A program made the position numbers and the translations under genes. A model generated the notes under the pieces. The model did no database searches. It saw only the letters and a list, made by a program, of their open reading frames with translations, and had not been told where the DNA came from. Shown in pieces: positions 28,143 to 37,573 of a stretch of DNA of 64,000 bases; positions within the stretch are counted from its first letter, which is position 1; each line of letters begins with the position of its first letter. This DNA is from Hoylesella timonensis 4401737 = DSM 22865 = JCM 15640 (lineage in GTDB: Bacteria; Bacteroidota; Bacteroidia; Bacteroidales; Bacteroidaceae), in contig NZ_HG417095.1 of the NCBI RefSeq assembly GCF_000455445.1, positions 1 to 64,000 of the forward strand. The letters are read 5' to 3'.

Positions 28143-29212
28143 TGGTTGTTCTTTTTGCTTTATTTTATTTATTTTGCTTTGTACTGGTTATTCAGAATAA
28201 AGTAAAATACCAGCATAAGGTTCTGATTCTGGCTCTGTGTGTACTTACATACGCCATTGGTGTTCGGACGGCATGGCCAGATGAGTTGGTGTATCAGATA
28301 GCTTTTGATATGGCGCCACTGCCATGGGATTTCTCTTTCAATGCTAAACCATTTGGCTATGCCGAATCGGGATATTGGTTTTTGGCATCATGTGTCAAGG
28401 TAATAGTTGATGATAATCGATTTTATTTGTACGTCATGGGTGGATTATCTATGTTTTTATTGTATAAGAATCTACAAAGATATTCTGTGTTTCCTTTGAT
28501 AGGACTTTGTGTCTATATAGGTCGCTTTTTGCTTAATCGTGATTTTATACAGATGCGTTCTTCGTTAGCAATATTGTTGGTTTTGCTTGGAATATACCTT
28601 ATCAAAGAACGAAAGATGTGGCACTACCTCTTGTTGGTTTTTGTGGCTTACCAATTCCATCATATGGCTATTATCGGGTTACCACTTTATTTCCTTTGTC
28701 TGTTAAAATTGAAAAAGAGCCACATCGTTATTGGATTGGTTCTGGCTTTTATTGTTTCTCAGGTAATGTTCTCTTCAATTGCCAATTTTGTTGAGGCGTA
28801 TAGTGAAGACTTGCAATATTCTACTTATACAGAGGGAATGTATGTGGATGATGCGAAAGGACTTGCAAATCCTATGATTTATTTTCAAGTTTTCATTTTG
28901 TTGATGTTTACATTTATGGAAGATAGGTTACGGTGCTGTTCATCGTATTATGGCATATTCCGCACGGGCTATTTTTATTCTACATTGTTTCTAATCATCT
29001 TCTGCAACTATACTGCTCTTTCTGGCCGCACCTCAACCATGTTTGCCACCCTGGAAATCTTTATGCTCCCACTTATGGCGAAATCTCTTTCAAAGAAATG
29101 GCGCACGATTTTTTTACTGGCTTGTGGAGTCGTGTTTATCTATTTCTTCCATGATAAGTATAGCAGTGCCATGATAATGATGAGAGGTGAACAGATATTG
29201 CAGCAATTATAG
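28142..29212 (+). CDS. EpsG-like polysaccharide polymerase (Wzy type)
   Basis: A 356-residue membrane protein with about ten hydrophobic segments. It matches the EpsG pattern: GVRTAWPDELVYQIAF early (the G-x-R plus D-x-x-Y motif), FLLNRDFIQMRSSLAILLVLLGI in the middle and a periplasmic loop near residues 215-240. EpsG/Wzy proteins join flipped repeat units. It is the only polymerase candidate in the locus. I use ATG 28142, overlapping the upstream stop, rather than the GTG one codon earlier. Confidence 0.85.
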   Translation: MVVLFALFYLFCFVLVIQNKVKYQHKVLILALCVLTYAIGVRTAWPDELVYQIAFDMAPLPWDFSFNAKPFGYAESGYWFLASCVKVIVDDNRFYLYVMGGLSMFLLYKNLQRYSVFPLIGLCVYIGRFLLNRDFIQMRSSLAILLVLLGIYLIKERKMWHYLLLVFVAYQFHHMAIIGLPLYFLCLLKLKKSHIVIGLVLAFIVSQVMFSSIANFVEAYSEDLQYSTYTEGMYVDDAKGLANPMIYFQVFILLMFTFMEDRLRCCSSYYGIFRTGYFYSTLFLIIFCNYTALSGRTSTMFATLEIFMLPLMAKSLSKKWRTIFLLACGVVFIYFFHDKYSSAMIMMRGEQILQQL

Positions 29213-29243
29213 GCATCTTTTTCTTGTTTCGAAAAATAAACTC

Positions 29244-30320
29244 ATGAAGATATTTATTGTCTGTAGCAGATTGTCGTATGGGGGTGCCGAGCGTGTGGGC
29301 GTAATGCTCGCTAATGGCTTGTCCGTTTCTCATAGCGTATATCTCATATCTAATACTTTTGAAGAGTCAACGTATGAAGTTGAGAGTAGTGTACAGCTCT
29401 TGCCTTTATTTTCAAGTATATCTTCTAAAATTGATAAGTGGGCAAGTACGTTGCCAAATATTCGTAAATACGCCAAAACTTATCGACCAGATGTAATTAT
29501 TGGTATTATGGAAACATGCAGCTTGGTTGCAAAATTGGCTACGATAGGATTGAGCATTCCTGTTATCATGACGGAGCATTATGCCTTTGACCGACCAAAT
29601 GATGCCGAACTAAATAGGATAGAACGGTTCTCTAAATTTCGTTTAAATAAATTATATGATTGCGTGACTATACTAACAAAAGCTGACAAACAGGTTATTG
29701 GGAACCGATTAACAAATGTGGTTGTTATGCCCAATCCTCTTTTTTTAGAGCCTGTTAATGATGTCCCCATTAAAGAGAAAACAATCTTGGCAGCTGGAAG
29801 ACTTGAAGCCTGGTTTGTAAAAGGTTTTGACATCTTGTTAAAGGCTTGGGGAACAATAGCCAAACAATATCCTGATTGGATTTTGGAAATTGCTGGAGAA
29901 GGGAAAAAAGAAGATTTAGAGTTGTTGCAGGATATTGTTCGGAAATCAGAAGTTGAAAATCAAGTAAAATTCTTGGGATATAAAAAAAATATTGTTGATA
30001 GATACAAGCAATCGGCTATCTTTGTTTTAAGTAGTAGATACGAAGGCTTTGGATTGGTTCTCATTGAAGCTATGTCTCAGGGATGTGCTTGTGTGGCTTG
30101 CGATTTCAAAGGGCGGCAACGGGAGATTATTCGTAATGATTCTGAAGGGTTAATTTGTGTTCCAAACGATGTGGATGCATTAGCTTTAGCAATCAAAAAA
30201 ATGATAGATGATGATGTTTATCGACAAAAAGTTCAAGAAGCTGCCATTGAACGTTCTAAATATTATACAATGGATAAGACGATAAAAAGATGGGAGGAAT
30301 TGTTGAAAAAAAGTAGTTAA
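29244..30320 (+). CDS. Glycosyltransferase family 4
   Basis: A 358-residue GT-B enzyme. I start at ATG 29244 (MKIFIVCSRLSYGGAERVG); an ATG at 29187 inside the previous gene would add 19 unrelated residues. The donor-site region shows AAGRLEAWFVKGFDILLKAW, GEGKKEDLELL and SSRYEGFGLVLIEAMSQG, which contains the E-x7-E retaining-transferase motif. Confidence 0.92.
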   Translation: MKIFIVCSRLSYGGAERVGVMLANGLSVSHSVYLISNTFEESTYEVESSVQLLPLFSSISSKIDKWASTLPNIRKYAKTYRPDVIIGIMETCSLVAKLATIGLSIPVIMTEHYAFDRPNDAELNRIERFSKFRLNKLYDCVTILTKADKQVIGNRLTNVVVMPNPLFLEPVNDVPIKEKTILAAGRLEAWFVKGFDILLKAWGTIAKQYPDWILEIAGEGKKEDLELLQDIVRKSEVENQVKFLGYKKNIVDRYKQSAIFVLSSRYEGFGLVLIEAMSQGCACVACDFKGRQREIIRNDSEGLICVPNDVDALALAIKKMIDDDVYRQKVQEAAIERSKYYTMDKTIKRWEELLKKSS

Positions 30321-30351
30321 ACATTTTTAGAAAGACACTATATAATATCTT

Positions 30352-30477
30352 ATGATACGAATTCACATCTTAGGCGACTTTGTTTCTATCGGTGAGGGAA
30401 TTAAGGCCGTAAAAAACAATACTGCGGTAGCGGAGAATATGGTGGAATCTTTCCGCCAATTATTTCTCGTAGCCTAA
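30352..30477 (+). CDS. Possible 41-residue peptide, unrecognised
   Basis: A short open frame from ATG 30352 (MIRIHILGDFVSIGEGIKAV) to TAA, alone in a 269-nt gap. No signal peptide or known motif. It may be the remnant of a lost gene or a chance frame. Confidence 0.25.
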   Translation: MIRIHILGDFVSIGEGIKAVKNNTAVAENMVESFRQLFLVA

Positions 30478-30589
30478 CTACTTAAAGCATATATAGGTTT
30501 TTTATTTAATCACGCAACAATTTTATTGATAACACACATTTCTAATAAAAGAGTATATAATTATAACAGAGCATTTAAATAGATTTAGA

Positions 30590-31555
30590 ATGAAAATAAA
30601 AGAGACGTTATTTTATAACAACTTAAAGCGTTGTTATTTCCGTATGAGAGCTTTTCTTATACCCAAAAAAATATATGCATATATTAAATATTATGTCCTA
30701 TATCATAAGAAATTAAGTATTGACAAGCCACAAACGTTTGACGAGAAAATTTGGTGGTTGAAACTTCATTATTTCAATCCCCTTATGACCATTTGTACGG
30801 ATAAATATTTGGTAAGAAAATATGTTGAGAAATGTGGCTTACGCGATATCTTAAATGAGTGTTATGCGAGTTTTACAAGTGTAGATGATATAGACATAGA
30901 AAAGCTACCGAATGAATTCTTTTTGAAGTGCAATCATCTTTCAGGTGGGAATATAATTTGTACGAAAGATAATTTCGATAAAGAAAAAATAAAAAAAATA
31001 TTTAGACCTTTACTTCGTAATAACTTTTATTATTATGGTTTTGAATATAATTATAAGTATATAAAGCCTCAAATCGTAATTGAAAAAATCTTAAGACCTC
31101 TTGACGGAAGTTCTCTTTTGGATTATAAGTTTATGTGTTTCGCAGGCGTTCCAAGACTTTTATTCTTGGATATTGGCGCTTGTGACAAAGACGGAGGACA
31201 TTCAGAGCATTATTATAGAGATGTGTATGATATGCGATTTAATTTGCTTGAAATAAAAGAAACACGTGATAACTTTCTTGATGATTCAATTCAAAAGCCT
31301 AAGAATTTTGATTATATGATAGAATGTGCAAAAATTCTTTCAAAGCCATTTCCACACTGTAGAGTAGATTTGTATAATGTAGATGGAAAAGTGTATTTTG
31401 GAGAAATTACGTTTTTTCATGGGTCTGGTTATAATCATATTGAGCCACATAAGGCGGATTTGGAAATTGGAAGCTGGATACCTTTAGATAAAAGTTATCC
31501 TATAAAATATGGGTTGGAAGAAGTTGAAAAAGCATTCTTAAAACTTACTTCGTAA
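30590..31555 (+). CDS. TupA-like ATP-grasp protein
   Basis: A 321-residue protein of the TupA-like ATP-grasp family, named after a teichuronopeptide synthesis protein and common in capsule loci. Signatures are LSIDKPQTFDEKIWWLKLHYFNP, TDKYLVRKYVEKCGL, FFLKCNHLSGGNI and the closing YFGEITFFHGSGYNHIEP. In teichuronopeptide synthesis the family is linked to amide bond formation, but in gut bacteria the substrate is unknown. Its own gap upstream is 112 nt after the small 30352 frame. Confidence 0.88.
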   Translation: MKIKETLFYNNLKRCYFRMRAFLIPKKIYAYIKYYVLYHKKLSIDKPQTFDEKIWWLKLHYFNPLMTICTDKYLVRKYVEKCGLRDILNECYASFTSVDDIDIEKLPNEFFLKCNHLSGGNIICTKDNFDKEKIKKIFRPLLRNNFYYYGFEYNYKYIKPQIVIEKILRPLDGSSLLDYKFMCFAGVPRLLFLDIGACDKDGGHSEHYYRDVYDMRFNLLEIKETRDNFLDDSIQKPKNFDYMIECAKILSKPFPHCRVDLYNVDGKVYFGEITFFHGSGYNHIEPHKADLEIGSWIPLDKSYPIKYGLEEVEKAFLKLTS

Positions 31556-31623
31556 TATATAATAAATAGGTGAATTTGTTGTAGTAAATTCTGATACGGA
31601 TATAAAAATAAACCGCATACATC

Positions 31624-31741
31624 CATGCTTGTCCGCTGAAAAAAACAATCTCTTACAATAATGTGTGTGTAGCATCGGAGTATCACGGACTGTCACAGAA
31701 TAAAATAAATCTTTGTGCTCGTGCTTGTCCGTTGCAAAAAT
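31624..31741. repeat. Direct repeat A flanking a GT2 gene
   Basis: About 110 bp related to copy B at 32664-32768. The shared core is GTAGCATCGGAGTATCAC, then GACTG, then GAATAA. Both copies have a TGCTTG-x-CCG motif before the core and a CCGTTGCAAA motif after it. The two copies bracket the GT2 gene at 31778-32662. Confidence 0.65.
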
Positions 31742-31777
31742 AAGTTGATGTGCTTTTAAGTACTTGCTTTTTACAAC

Positions 31778-32662
31778 ATGCCCCTTGTTACAGTTTTTAC
31801 TTCCACATATAATCGTGCTTATTCATTGCCAAGATTGTATGAGAGTTTAATACATCAGACCTACACAGATTTTGAATGGCTGGTTATTGACGACGGCAGT
31901 ATAGACGATACAAAAAGATTGGTACAGCAGTGGGCACAGGAGCAGAAGATAACGATACGGTATTATTATCAGGCGAATGGTGGCAAGCACAGAGCAATCA
32001 ATCGTGGAGTAGAGCTGGCACATGGTGAGTTGTTCTTTATCGTTGATAGTGATGACTACCTTCCCACCGACAGCCTTGCCTTGTTGGTTATCTATTATCA
32101 GCAAATAAAAGACAACAGCAGGTTTGCTGGTGTTGCAGGTATGCGGGCATACCCTCATGGCGAACGAATTTGTAAACGATTCACTACCGATGTATTGGAT
32201 GCTGACAGTGTAACATTTCGGCAGAAACATAAAATGCGTGGCGATATTGCCGAAGCTTTCAAGACGAATGTACTGCGTAAGTATCCTTTTCCAGAATTTA
32301 TTGGCGAGAAGTTCGTTACCGAGGATGTGGTGTTTAATGAGATAGCCAAAACGTATTTGTTGAGACATTTTAATGCCAACATTTATATTTGCCAGTATTT
32401 AGAGGACGGATTATCACATCATCTTCGACAGCTACATCGTCAGTCGCCACAAGGAACCATGCTGTATTATTCACATCAGATATGTGATGAACGCTTTGGT
32501 GTGCAACGGCATGTGCTTGATGCCATTAGCTTTTGGAGATATCTTGTTTGTTATCATGGCAAGAAGTCACGGCTTCCTTGGTGGTGCTACCTTCTTAAAT
32601 CTGTAGGTTACCTTTTTTACCTGTACGATGTTCTGAAGCACGAGAATGCTGAGGAGAATTAA
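31778..32662 (+). CDS. Glycosyltransferase family 2
   Basis: A 294-residue GT-A enzyme with PLVTVFTSTYNRAYSLPRLYES, VIDDGSIDDTKRLV and IVDSDDYLPTDSLALL. Unlike its packed neighbours it stands alone between two related 110-bp repeats (31624-31741 and 32664-32768), as a cassette would. Confidence 0.92.
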   Translation: MPLVTVFTSTYNRAYSLPRLYESLIHQTYTDFEWLVIDDGSIDDTKRLVQQWAQEQKITIRYYYQANGGKHRAINRGVELAHGELFFIVDSDDYLPTDSLALLVIYYQQIKDNSRFAGVAGMRAYPHGERICKRFTTDVLDADSVTFRQKHKMRGDIAEAFKTNVLRKYPFPEFIGEKFVTEDVVFNEIAKTYLLRHFNANIYICQYLEDGLSHHLRQLHRQSPQGTMLYYSHQICDERFGVQRHVLDAISFWRYLVCYHGKKSRLPWWCYLLKSVGYLFYLYDVLKHENAEEN

Positions 32663-32663
32663 C

Positions 32664-32768
32664 CCCGTGCTTGCCCGTTGTTATACTGTGTGCGTAGCAT
32701 CGGAGTATCACAGACTGACACGGAATAATATAAAATCAGTGAATTTCCGTGTTCATCCGTTGCAAATA
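32664..32768. repeat. Direct repeat B flanking a GT2 gene
   Basis: Second copy of the repeat described for 31624-31741, in the same orientation, starting right after the GT2 stop codon. Differences between copies are scattered substitutions and a shorter left spacer here. Confidence 0.65.
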
Positions 32769-32850
32769 AAAATATCTATCTGTTGCGAAAAGAATATTTG
32801 CCCGTTGCGAAAACTACTTATAAACGTATGATAGCATTTTTATTAGAATC

Positions 32851-34266
32851 ATGTTAGTAAATTCTTTCATTTTTTGGTTATTCTTTATAACCGTGTTGCT
32901 GTTGTACTATCCCGTTGCGGGGCGAAAAAGTCAGTGGCAGAATTTGTGTCTTCTTGGCGCATCCTATTTCTTCTATGGATACATTCATGTGGGCATGGCA
33001 GTACTGTTGGCTGTTGTAACCCTTGTTTATTATGTTTTGGGACATGGTGTAGCAAAAGGTAAAAGCTCTTCGTTATGGTGTGGCATAGGGGTGTCATTGG
33101 GTGTTGGACTTTTGGCATATTTCAAGTATGCCAATTTTCTGTTAACGCAAGTAGCTGCGGCTTTTACAAGTATAGGCGTGCCGTTTCATTCCATGACGCT
33201 CAAAATACTCGTGCCAGTAGGAATTTCATTTTTCACGTTTAAGCTGATATCCTATCTCGTTGATGTCTACAAGGGCAAGATGATGCCTGTAGACAACATG
33301 GTGACGTTTGCAGCGTGGGTGTCTTTTTTCCCAACTATTATGTCGGGACCTATAGACAGGGCTATAGACACTGTTCCGCAGCTCGAAGAGAGACGAAAAT
33401 GGTGTGATGCAAACTTGATTGAGGGACTTAAACGCATACTTTGGGGAATGTTCTTGAAGATGTGCATTGCTGACAAAGTTGCACCCTATACTGATGCCGT
33501 GTTCAACAATTATGGCTTTCACTCTGGATTGACGATAGTCGTTGCCGCTTTTCTATATTCTTTTCAGATATATGCCGACTTCTGTGGTTATTCCGAGATG
33601 GCTATAGGGGTTGCTAAGATATTAGGCGTTAAAGTTCCCGAGAACTTTCTGCGTCCCTATTTTTCCACTAATGTAGGTGAAGTTTGGCGCAGATGGCACA
33701 TGAGTTTGATGTCTTGGTTCAAGGATTATATCTACATCCCTTTGGGAGGCAGTAGGTGTTCCGAAGTAAAGACGGGCAGGAATACGTTGGCGGTGTTTGC
33801 CGTGAGTGGTTTGTGGCATGGTGCCAATTGGACATTTATTTTTTGGGGATTGTATCATGGCATATTGGTCTTCATGAAAAGAATTTGGACTAAGCATGTA
33901 GGACGAATAAGTACAAGGGCTGTTGGCATACCACCGTTTATTGTAAAATATAGTCGTATAGCCCTCACATTCTTTTTGATGACTTTAGGCTGGATGCTGT
34001 TCAGGGCAAATTCGTTAGACCAATTCTGGGGCATGCTATTGCGTGTGAATGCCTCTGGTGGCTTGTTTTTTAGTTGGGCACTCACTGCCGTCTTGCCAAT
34101 CTGCATTTTGTTTTTCAAGGAGTTGAAAGACGAAGAGGGATGGAACGTGCATTTTTTGCATGCTTCTAATCCTTATTTACAAACGGTGAGCATGGCATTG
34201 TTACTGGTGTATATTATTTATACAGGTGAGTTAGAGGGAGCGAAGTTTATTTATTTCCAGTTCTAA
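32851..34266 (+). CDS. MBOAT-family O-acyltransferase (AlgI-like)
   Basis: A 471-residue membrane protein. MBOAT marks include FPTIMSGPIDRAIDTVPQLE, VWRRWHMSLMSWFKDYIYIP and the catalytic-His block VSGLWHGANWTFIFWGLYHG (His323). AlgI/DltB-like proteins pass acetyl groups across the membrane to a partner in the periplasm. The next gene encodes an SGNH-like protein, the usual partner, 12 nt downstream. Confidence 0.94.
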   Translation: MLVNSFIFWLFFITVLLLYYPVAGRKSQWQNLCLLGASYFFYGYIHVGMAVLLAVVTLVYYVLGHGVAKGKSSSLWCGIGVSLGVGLLAYFKYANFLLTQVAAAFTSIGVPFHSMTLKILVPVGISFFTFKLISYLVDVYKGKMMPVDNMVTFAAWVSFFPTIMSGPIDRAIDTVPQLEERRKWCDANLIEGLKRILWGMFLKMCIADKVAPYTDAVFNNYGFHSGLTIVVAAFLYSFQIYADFCGYSEMAIGVAKILGVKVPENFLRPYFSTNVGEVWRRWHMSLMSWFKDYIYIPLGGSRCSEVKTGRNTLAVFAVSGLWHGANWTFIFWGLYHGILVFMKRIWTKHVGRISTRAVGIPPFIVKYSRIALTFFLMTLGWMLFRANSLDQFWGMLLRVNASGGLFFSWALTAVLPICILFFKELKDEEGWNVHFLHASNPYLQTVSMALLLVYIIYTGELEGAKFIYFQF

Positions 34267-34278
34267 AGACACGGTTTT

Positions 34279-35196
34279 ATGAAGAAGGTATTCATTGGCT
34301 CTCTGTTTTTGTTGTTAGTTGTTTTGTCAGATATTTGCGTCGGTGGCATTACAAGAAAGGTTATACTAAATGTACCCGATGTAGGTGTCAACCAAACTAA
34401 CAGTGTGCAAGCCCTCTTTCATCGAAAAGCAGATGTCCTTGTTTTGGGACCGTCAACCGCAAATCACCATTATGACACCCGATTGCTGCGTGACAGTCTG
34501 CGTATGTCTGTCTACAATGCAGGCTTTGATGGTAAAAACATTCAATACAGTGCCATGGTGTTTTACTCGTTTCTCCAGCGATGCAAGCCCAAAATAGTAT
34601 GCTTGGATTTGGGACCATCTATGTTGAGCGATGAATGGAATGGATCGATAGGCGAGATGAACATTTTTTATAATATGTCGCCAGTTGTTCACCATATCAT
34701 CAATGAGAGAGCGACAAGCGTGCAAAAAATAAAGCTGTGTTCAAATTTGTACCAATGCAACAATAGTTGGCAGTGGTTGTTGCATGCGTATTTGCAACAT
34801 GGTGAAAGCACGACAGACGGCTATCGACCTTTGGATGTTGTTTCATCCAACCAATTCAGAGTAAAGCACATGCCGTATGAACAGTTCCGTGTAGACAGCG
34901 TCAACTTACGGTATTTAGACGAAATAGTCAACAAATGTAAACAGAGAGGAATAAAAATTATCTTCAGTGTTTCGCCATCGTTGGTTGTCACCAAGCGCAG
35001 CGAGTTTGAGCGCTGGATAAGAAATTATGCAGCACGGCATGGTGTAGACTTGTTGGATTTGCAAGATGACTAACGTTTCTTAAAACATCCAACATTATTC
35101 TATGACTATACACACCTTAATTGTCAAGGTGCGGTATTGTTTTCACAAATCATCGTTGACCATATTTGTCAGTCAATGAAAAAAGCAAGTCAATGA
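34279..35196 (+). pseudogene. SGNH-type acetyl-transfer partner of the MBOAT protein, interrupted by TAA
   Basis: The frame codes 264 residues, then meets TAA at 35071-35073. The same frame continues without a shift for 40 more codons to TGA at 35194-35196. The part after the stop contains FYDYTHLNCQGA, the D-x-x-H block that holds the catalytic Asp and His of SGNH/AlgJ/DltD-like proteins, so the 264-residue product would lack its active-site end. The read-through stop overlaps the next ATG (35193) by 4 nt, the coupling style seen elsewhere in this operon. An N-terminal membrane anchor (residues 5-20) is present. A recent nonsense mutation or a base-call error are both possible. Confidence 0.85.
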
Positions 35197-36329
35197 AAAT
35201 TATATTTACTTTAGCTTCTTTGGGCAGTGGTGGTGCAGAACGTGTGGTAAGTCTGCTCTCTGGCGACTTTGTAGATAGAGGTCATCAGGTGGAGATAGTA
35301 TGTTTGCGGTACAGTGACTATTATTATAAGGTGAACAAGCGAGTGAAGGTTGTAATGACCGCAAACGAAAAGTCTGCCAAGGGCACGGATGAACAAGTTA
35401 CAGAAGAAGACAGTAATGTAAGATTTGTAGAGAACCTACAAGGTATGAACAGACGAAGGGCTTGGCTTAGAAACCATGTTTGCGAGGAAAAGCCCGATGT
35501 CGTGATTGCCTTTACAGAAGGTGTCTACCTGTTTACCATATTGGCATTGCTTGGAACGCATACGCCCATCATATCCTCGGAGAGGATAGACCCACGCACA
35601 CAACCGTTGGTGCGTCGATTGCTAAAAGTCTTTGTCTTGCCCTTTACAAATGTCTTTGTGGTACAAACACAAGCCATTAAGGATTACTTTCCGCATTGGA
35701 TACGTAAAAAAACTCATATTGTTTTCAATCCCGTAAGGGAAGAAGCCCTTAAAGAGGTGGATAGTACAAAGGTGCATAAAACCAAGGCCATCATCTCTGT
35801 GGCACGTCTCTATCCACAAAAACGGCATGAAGTATTGATAGGAGCGTTTGCCAAGATAGCCGCCAAGCATCAAGCTTGGAGACTGGTCATCTATGGAGAG
35901 GGGCCCGAACGAGGACGGCTTACCAATTATATTAATGAGATGGAAGACATGGTGCCAGGATTGTCGAAGCGAATAATGCTGCCAGGTAAGACAGCGGAAG
36001 TGGTAGAACGACTCCGAGAAAGTGCTGTCTTTGCGCTGAGCAGCGACTCAGAAGGTATGAGTAATGCCATGATAGAGGCTGTGTGCGTGGGGCTGCCTAT
36101 CGTGACGACACGGGTGTCGGGAGTTAAAGAACTGGTTCATGAGGGCGAAAATGGATATGTAGTGCCATGTGGGGACATTGACCAAATGGCAGAGAGTCTG
36201 GATAGCTTGTTAGACAACGAGTCTCTGCTCCAACAATTTGGGCAGAACAGCAGGAAGATGAGAGAACAATTCCGAATAGAAAACATAGCTGCACAATGGA
36301 TGCAGATAATAGAAAATATAGTCAAATAA
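35193..36329 (+). CDS. Glycosyltransferase family 4
   Basis: A 378-residue GT-B enzyme. Start ATG 35193 (MKIIFTLASLGSGGAERVV) overlaps the read-through stop of the SGNH gene; a TTG at 35166 is less likely. Donor-site blocks are SVARLYPQKRHEVLIGAF, IYGEGPERGRL and SSDSEGMSNAMIEAVCVG. The stop codon TAA is the last part of the ATAA target duplication of a MITE. Confidence 0.92.
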   Translation: MKIIFTLASLGSGGAERVVSLLSGDFVDRGHQVEIVCLRYSDYYYKVNKRVKVVMTANEKSAKGTDEQVTEEDSNVRFVENLQGMNRRRAWLRNHVCEEKPDVVIAFTEGVYLFTILALLGTHTPIISSERIDPRTQPLVRRLLKVFVLPFTNVFVVQTQAIKDYFPHWIRKKTHIVFNPVREEALKEVDSTKVHKTKAIISVARLYPQKRHEVLIGAFAKIAAKHQAWRLVIYGEGPERGRLTNYINEMEDMVPGLSKRIMLPGKTAEVVERLRESAVFALSSDSEGMSNAMIEAVCVGLPIVTTRVSGVKELVHEGENGYVVPCGDIDQMAESLDSLLDNESLLQQFGQNSRKMREQFRIENIAAQWMQIIENIVK

Positions 36330-36520
36330 GGGCGGTTCTATAAATTAGCTTTGACAGATTGCGGAGCTATTTTTGGTTCAATTTACTTGTGAGTGAAGGA
36401 GTATAGCGAGCTATACGACTGAAAGAACAAGTAAATTGAACCAAAAAGAGACCGCAAGATGACAAAATGTAAAAAGACTAACATGTAAAAACTTTACGGC
36501 GGTAATTTATAGAACCGCCC
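36330..36520. mobile_element. 191-bp MITE with 18-bp terminal inverted repeats
   Basis: Perfect terminal inverted repeats GGGCGGTTCTATAAATTA (36330-36347) and its complement (36503-36520), flanked by the 4-bp direct repeat ATAA (36326-36329 and 36521-36524). The interior has a second long stem (TTTTTGGTTCAATTTACTTG with its complement) and no coding capacity. All marks of a non-autonomous DNA transposon; the transposase that mobilises it is not in the window. Confidence 0.9.
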
Positions 36521-36535
36521 ATAACCTATCAAGAT

Positions 36536-37573
36536 ATGAAAATTCTTATAACGGGTGCGGCAGGTTTCATTGGCTCGAAGCTAATGTATGAACTTGCACA
36601 GCGAGGTGACTTTGTTGTGGGCGTTGATTGCATCAACGATTATTATGATGTCCGCATGAAGTATGGGCGTCTGCAAATGTGTGGTTTCAATGAATATGAC
36701 GTTTCTTGGCATCAGAATATCGTACAGAGTTCAAAATTTGAGAACTGCTTGTTTGTGCGCATGGATATTGCAGACAAGGAAGCGATGGAACAACTGTTCT
36801 TGCGTTATCACTTCGATAAGGTGATGAACCTGGCGGCTCAAGCAGGGGTGAGATATTCCATACAAAATCCCTTTGCCTACCTGCACAGCAATCTTATTGG
36901 ATTCCTGAATGTGTTGGAGTGTTGTAGAAACCATGAAGTAAGCCATTTGGTTTTTGCCTCTTCGAGTTCAGTGTACGGGCTTAACGAACATGTGCCATAT
37001 CATGAGGACGACAAGGTTGACTCACCAGTGAGCATGTATGCCGCCAGTAAGAAGTCTAACGAGCTGATGGCTCATGCGTATGGCAAATTGTACGGATTCA
37101 GTGTAACGGGACTTAGGTATTTTACCGTTTACGGCCCTTGGGGACGTCCCGATATGTCGCCAATGTTGTTTGCCAACGCCATATCCAAGGGAGAACCTAT
37201 CAAGGTGTTCAACCATGGCGACATGATACGCGACTTTACCTACATTGATGATATAGTCAATGGAACGATACGAGTGATAGATTCTACTTTGAACGCAGAG
37301 GACTGTCCTCACCATGTGCCTTATAAAATTTATAACATAGGCTGTTCGCATCCCGTAAAACTCATGGATTTCATTGCGGAGATAGAGCAGGCTTTGGGTA
37401 AGAAAGCCGAAAAAATATATTTGCCTATGCAGCCAGGGGATGTGTATCAGACCAATGCAGACACCACACGACTGCAGACAGAGTTAGGTTATCAGCCGCA
37501 TGTTAGTTTGCACGAAGGAATTGGCAAGTTTGTGGAATGGTATCAATCAGATCAGAACCCATTGAGAGATTAA
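36536..37573 (+). CDS. UDP-glucuronate 4-epimerase-like sugar epimerase
   Basis: A 345-residue extended SDR. It has the NAD motif ITGAAGFIGSKL at residues 5-16, the GVDCINDYYDVRMKYGRL block typical of UDP-GlcA epimerases, and Tyr-x3-Lys in MYAASKKSNELM. The product would be UDP-GalA made from the UDP-GlcA supplied by ugd downstream. Starts 15 nt after the MITE, which may have cut it from its former upstream context. Confidence 0.9.
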   Translation: MKILITGAAGFIGSKLMYELAQRGDFVVGVDCINDYYDVRMKYGRLQMCGFNEYDVSWHQNIVQSSKFENCLFVRMDIADKEAMEQLFLRYHFDKVMNLAAQAGVRYSIQNPFAYLHSNLIGFLNVLECCRNHEVSHLVFASSSSVYGLNEHVPYHEDDKVDSPVSMYAASKKSNELMAHAYGKLYGFSVTGLRYFTVYGPWGRPDMSPMLFANAISKGEPIKVFNHGDMIRDFTYIDDIVNGTIRVIDSTLNAEDCPHHVPYKIYNIGCSHPVKLMDFIAEIEQALGKKAEKIYLPMQPGDVYQTNADTTRLQTELGYQPHVSLHEGIGKFVEWYQSDQNPLRD

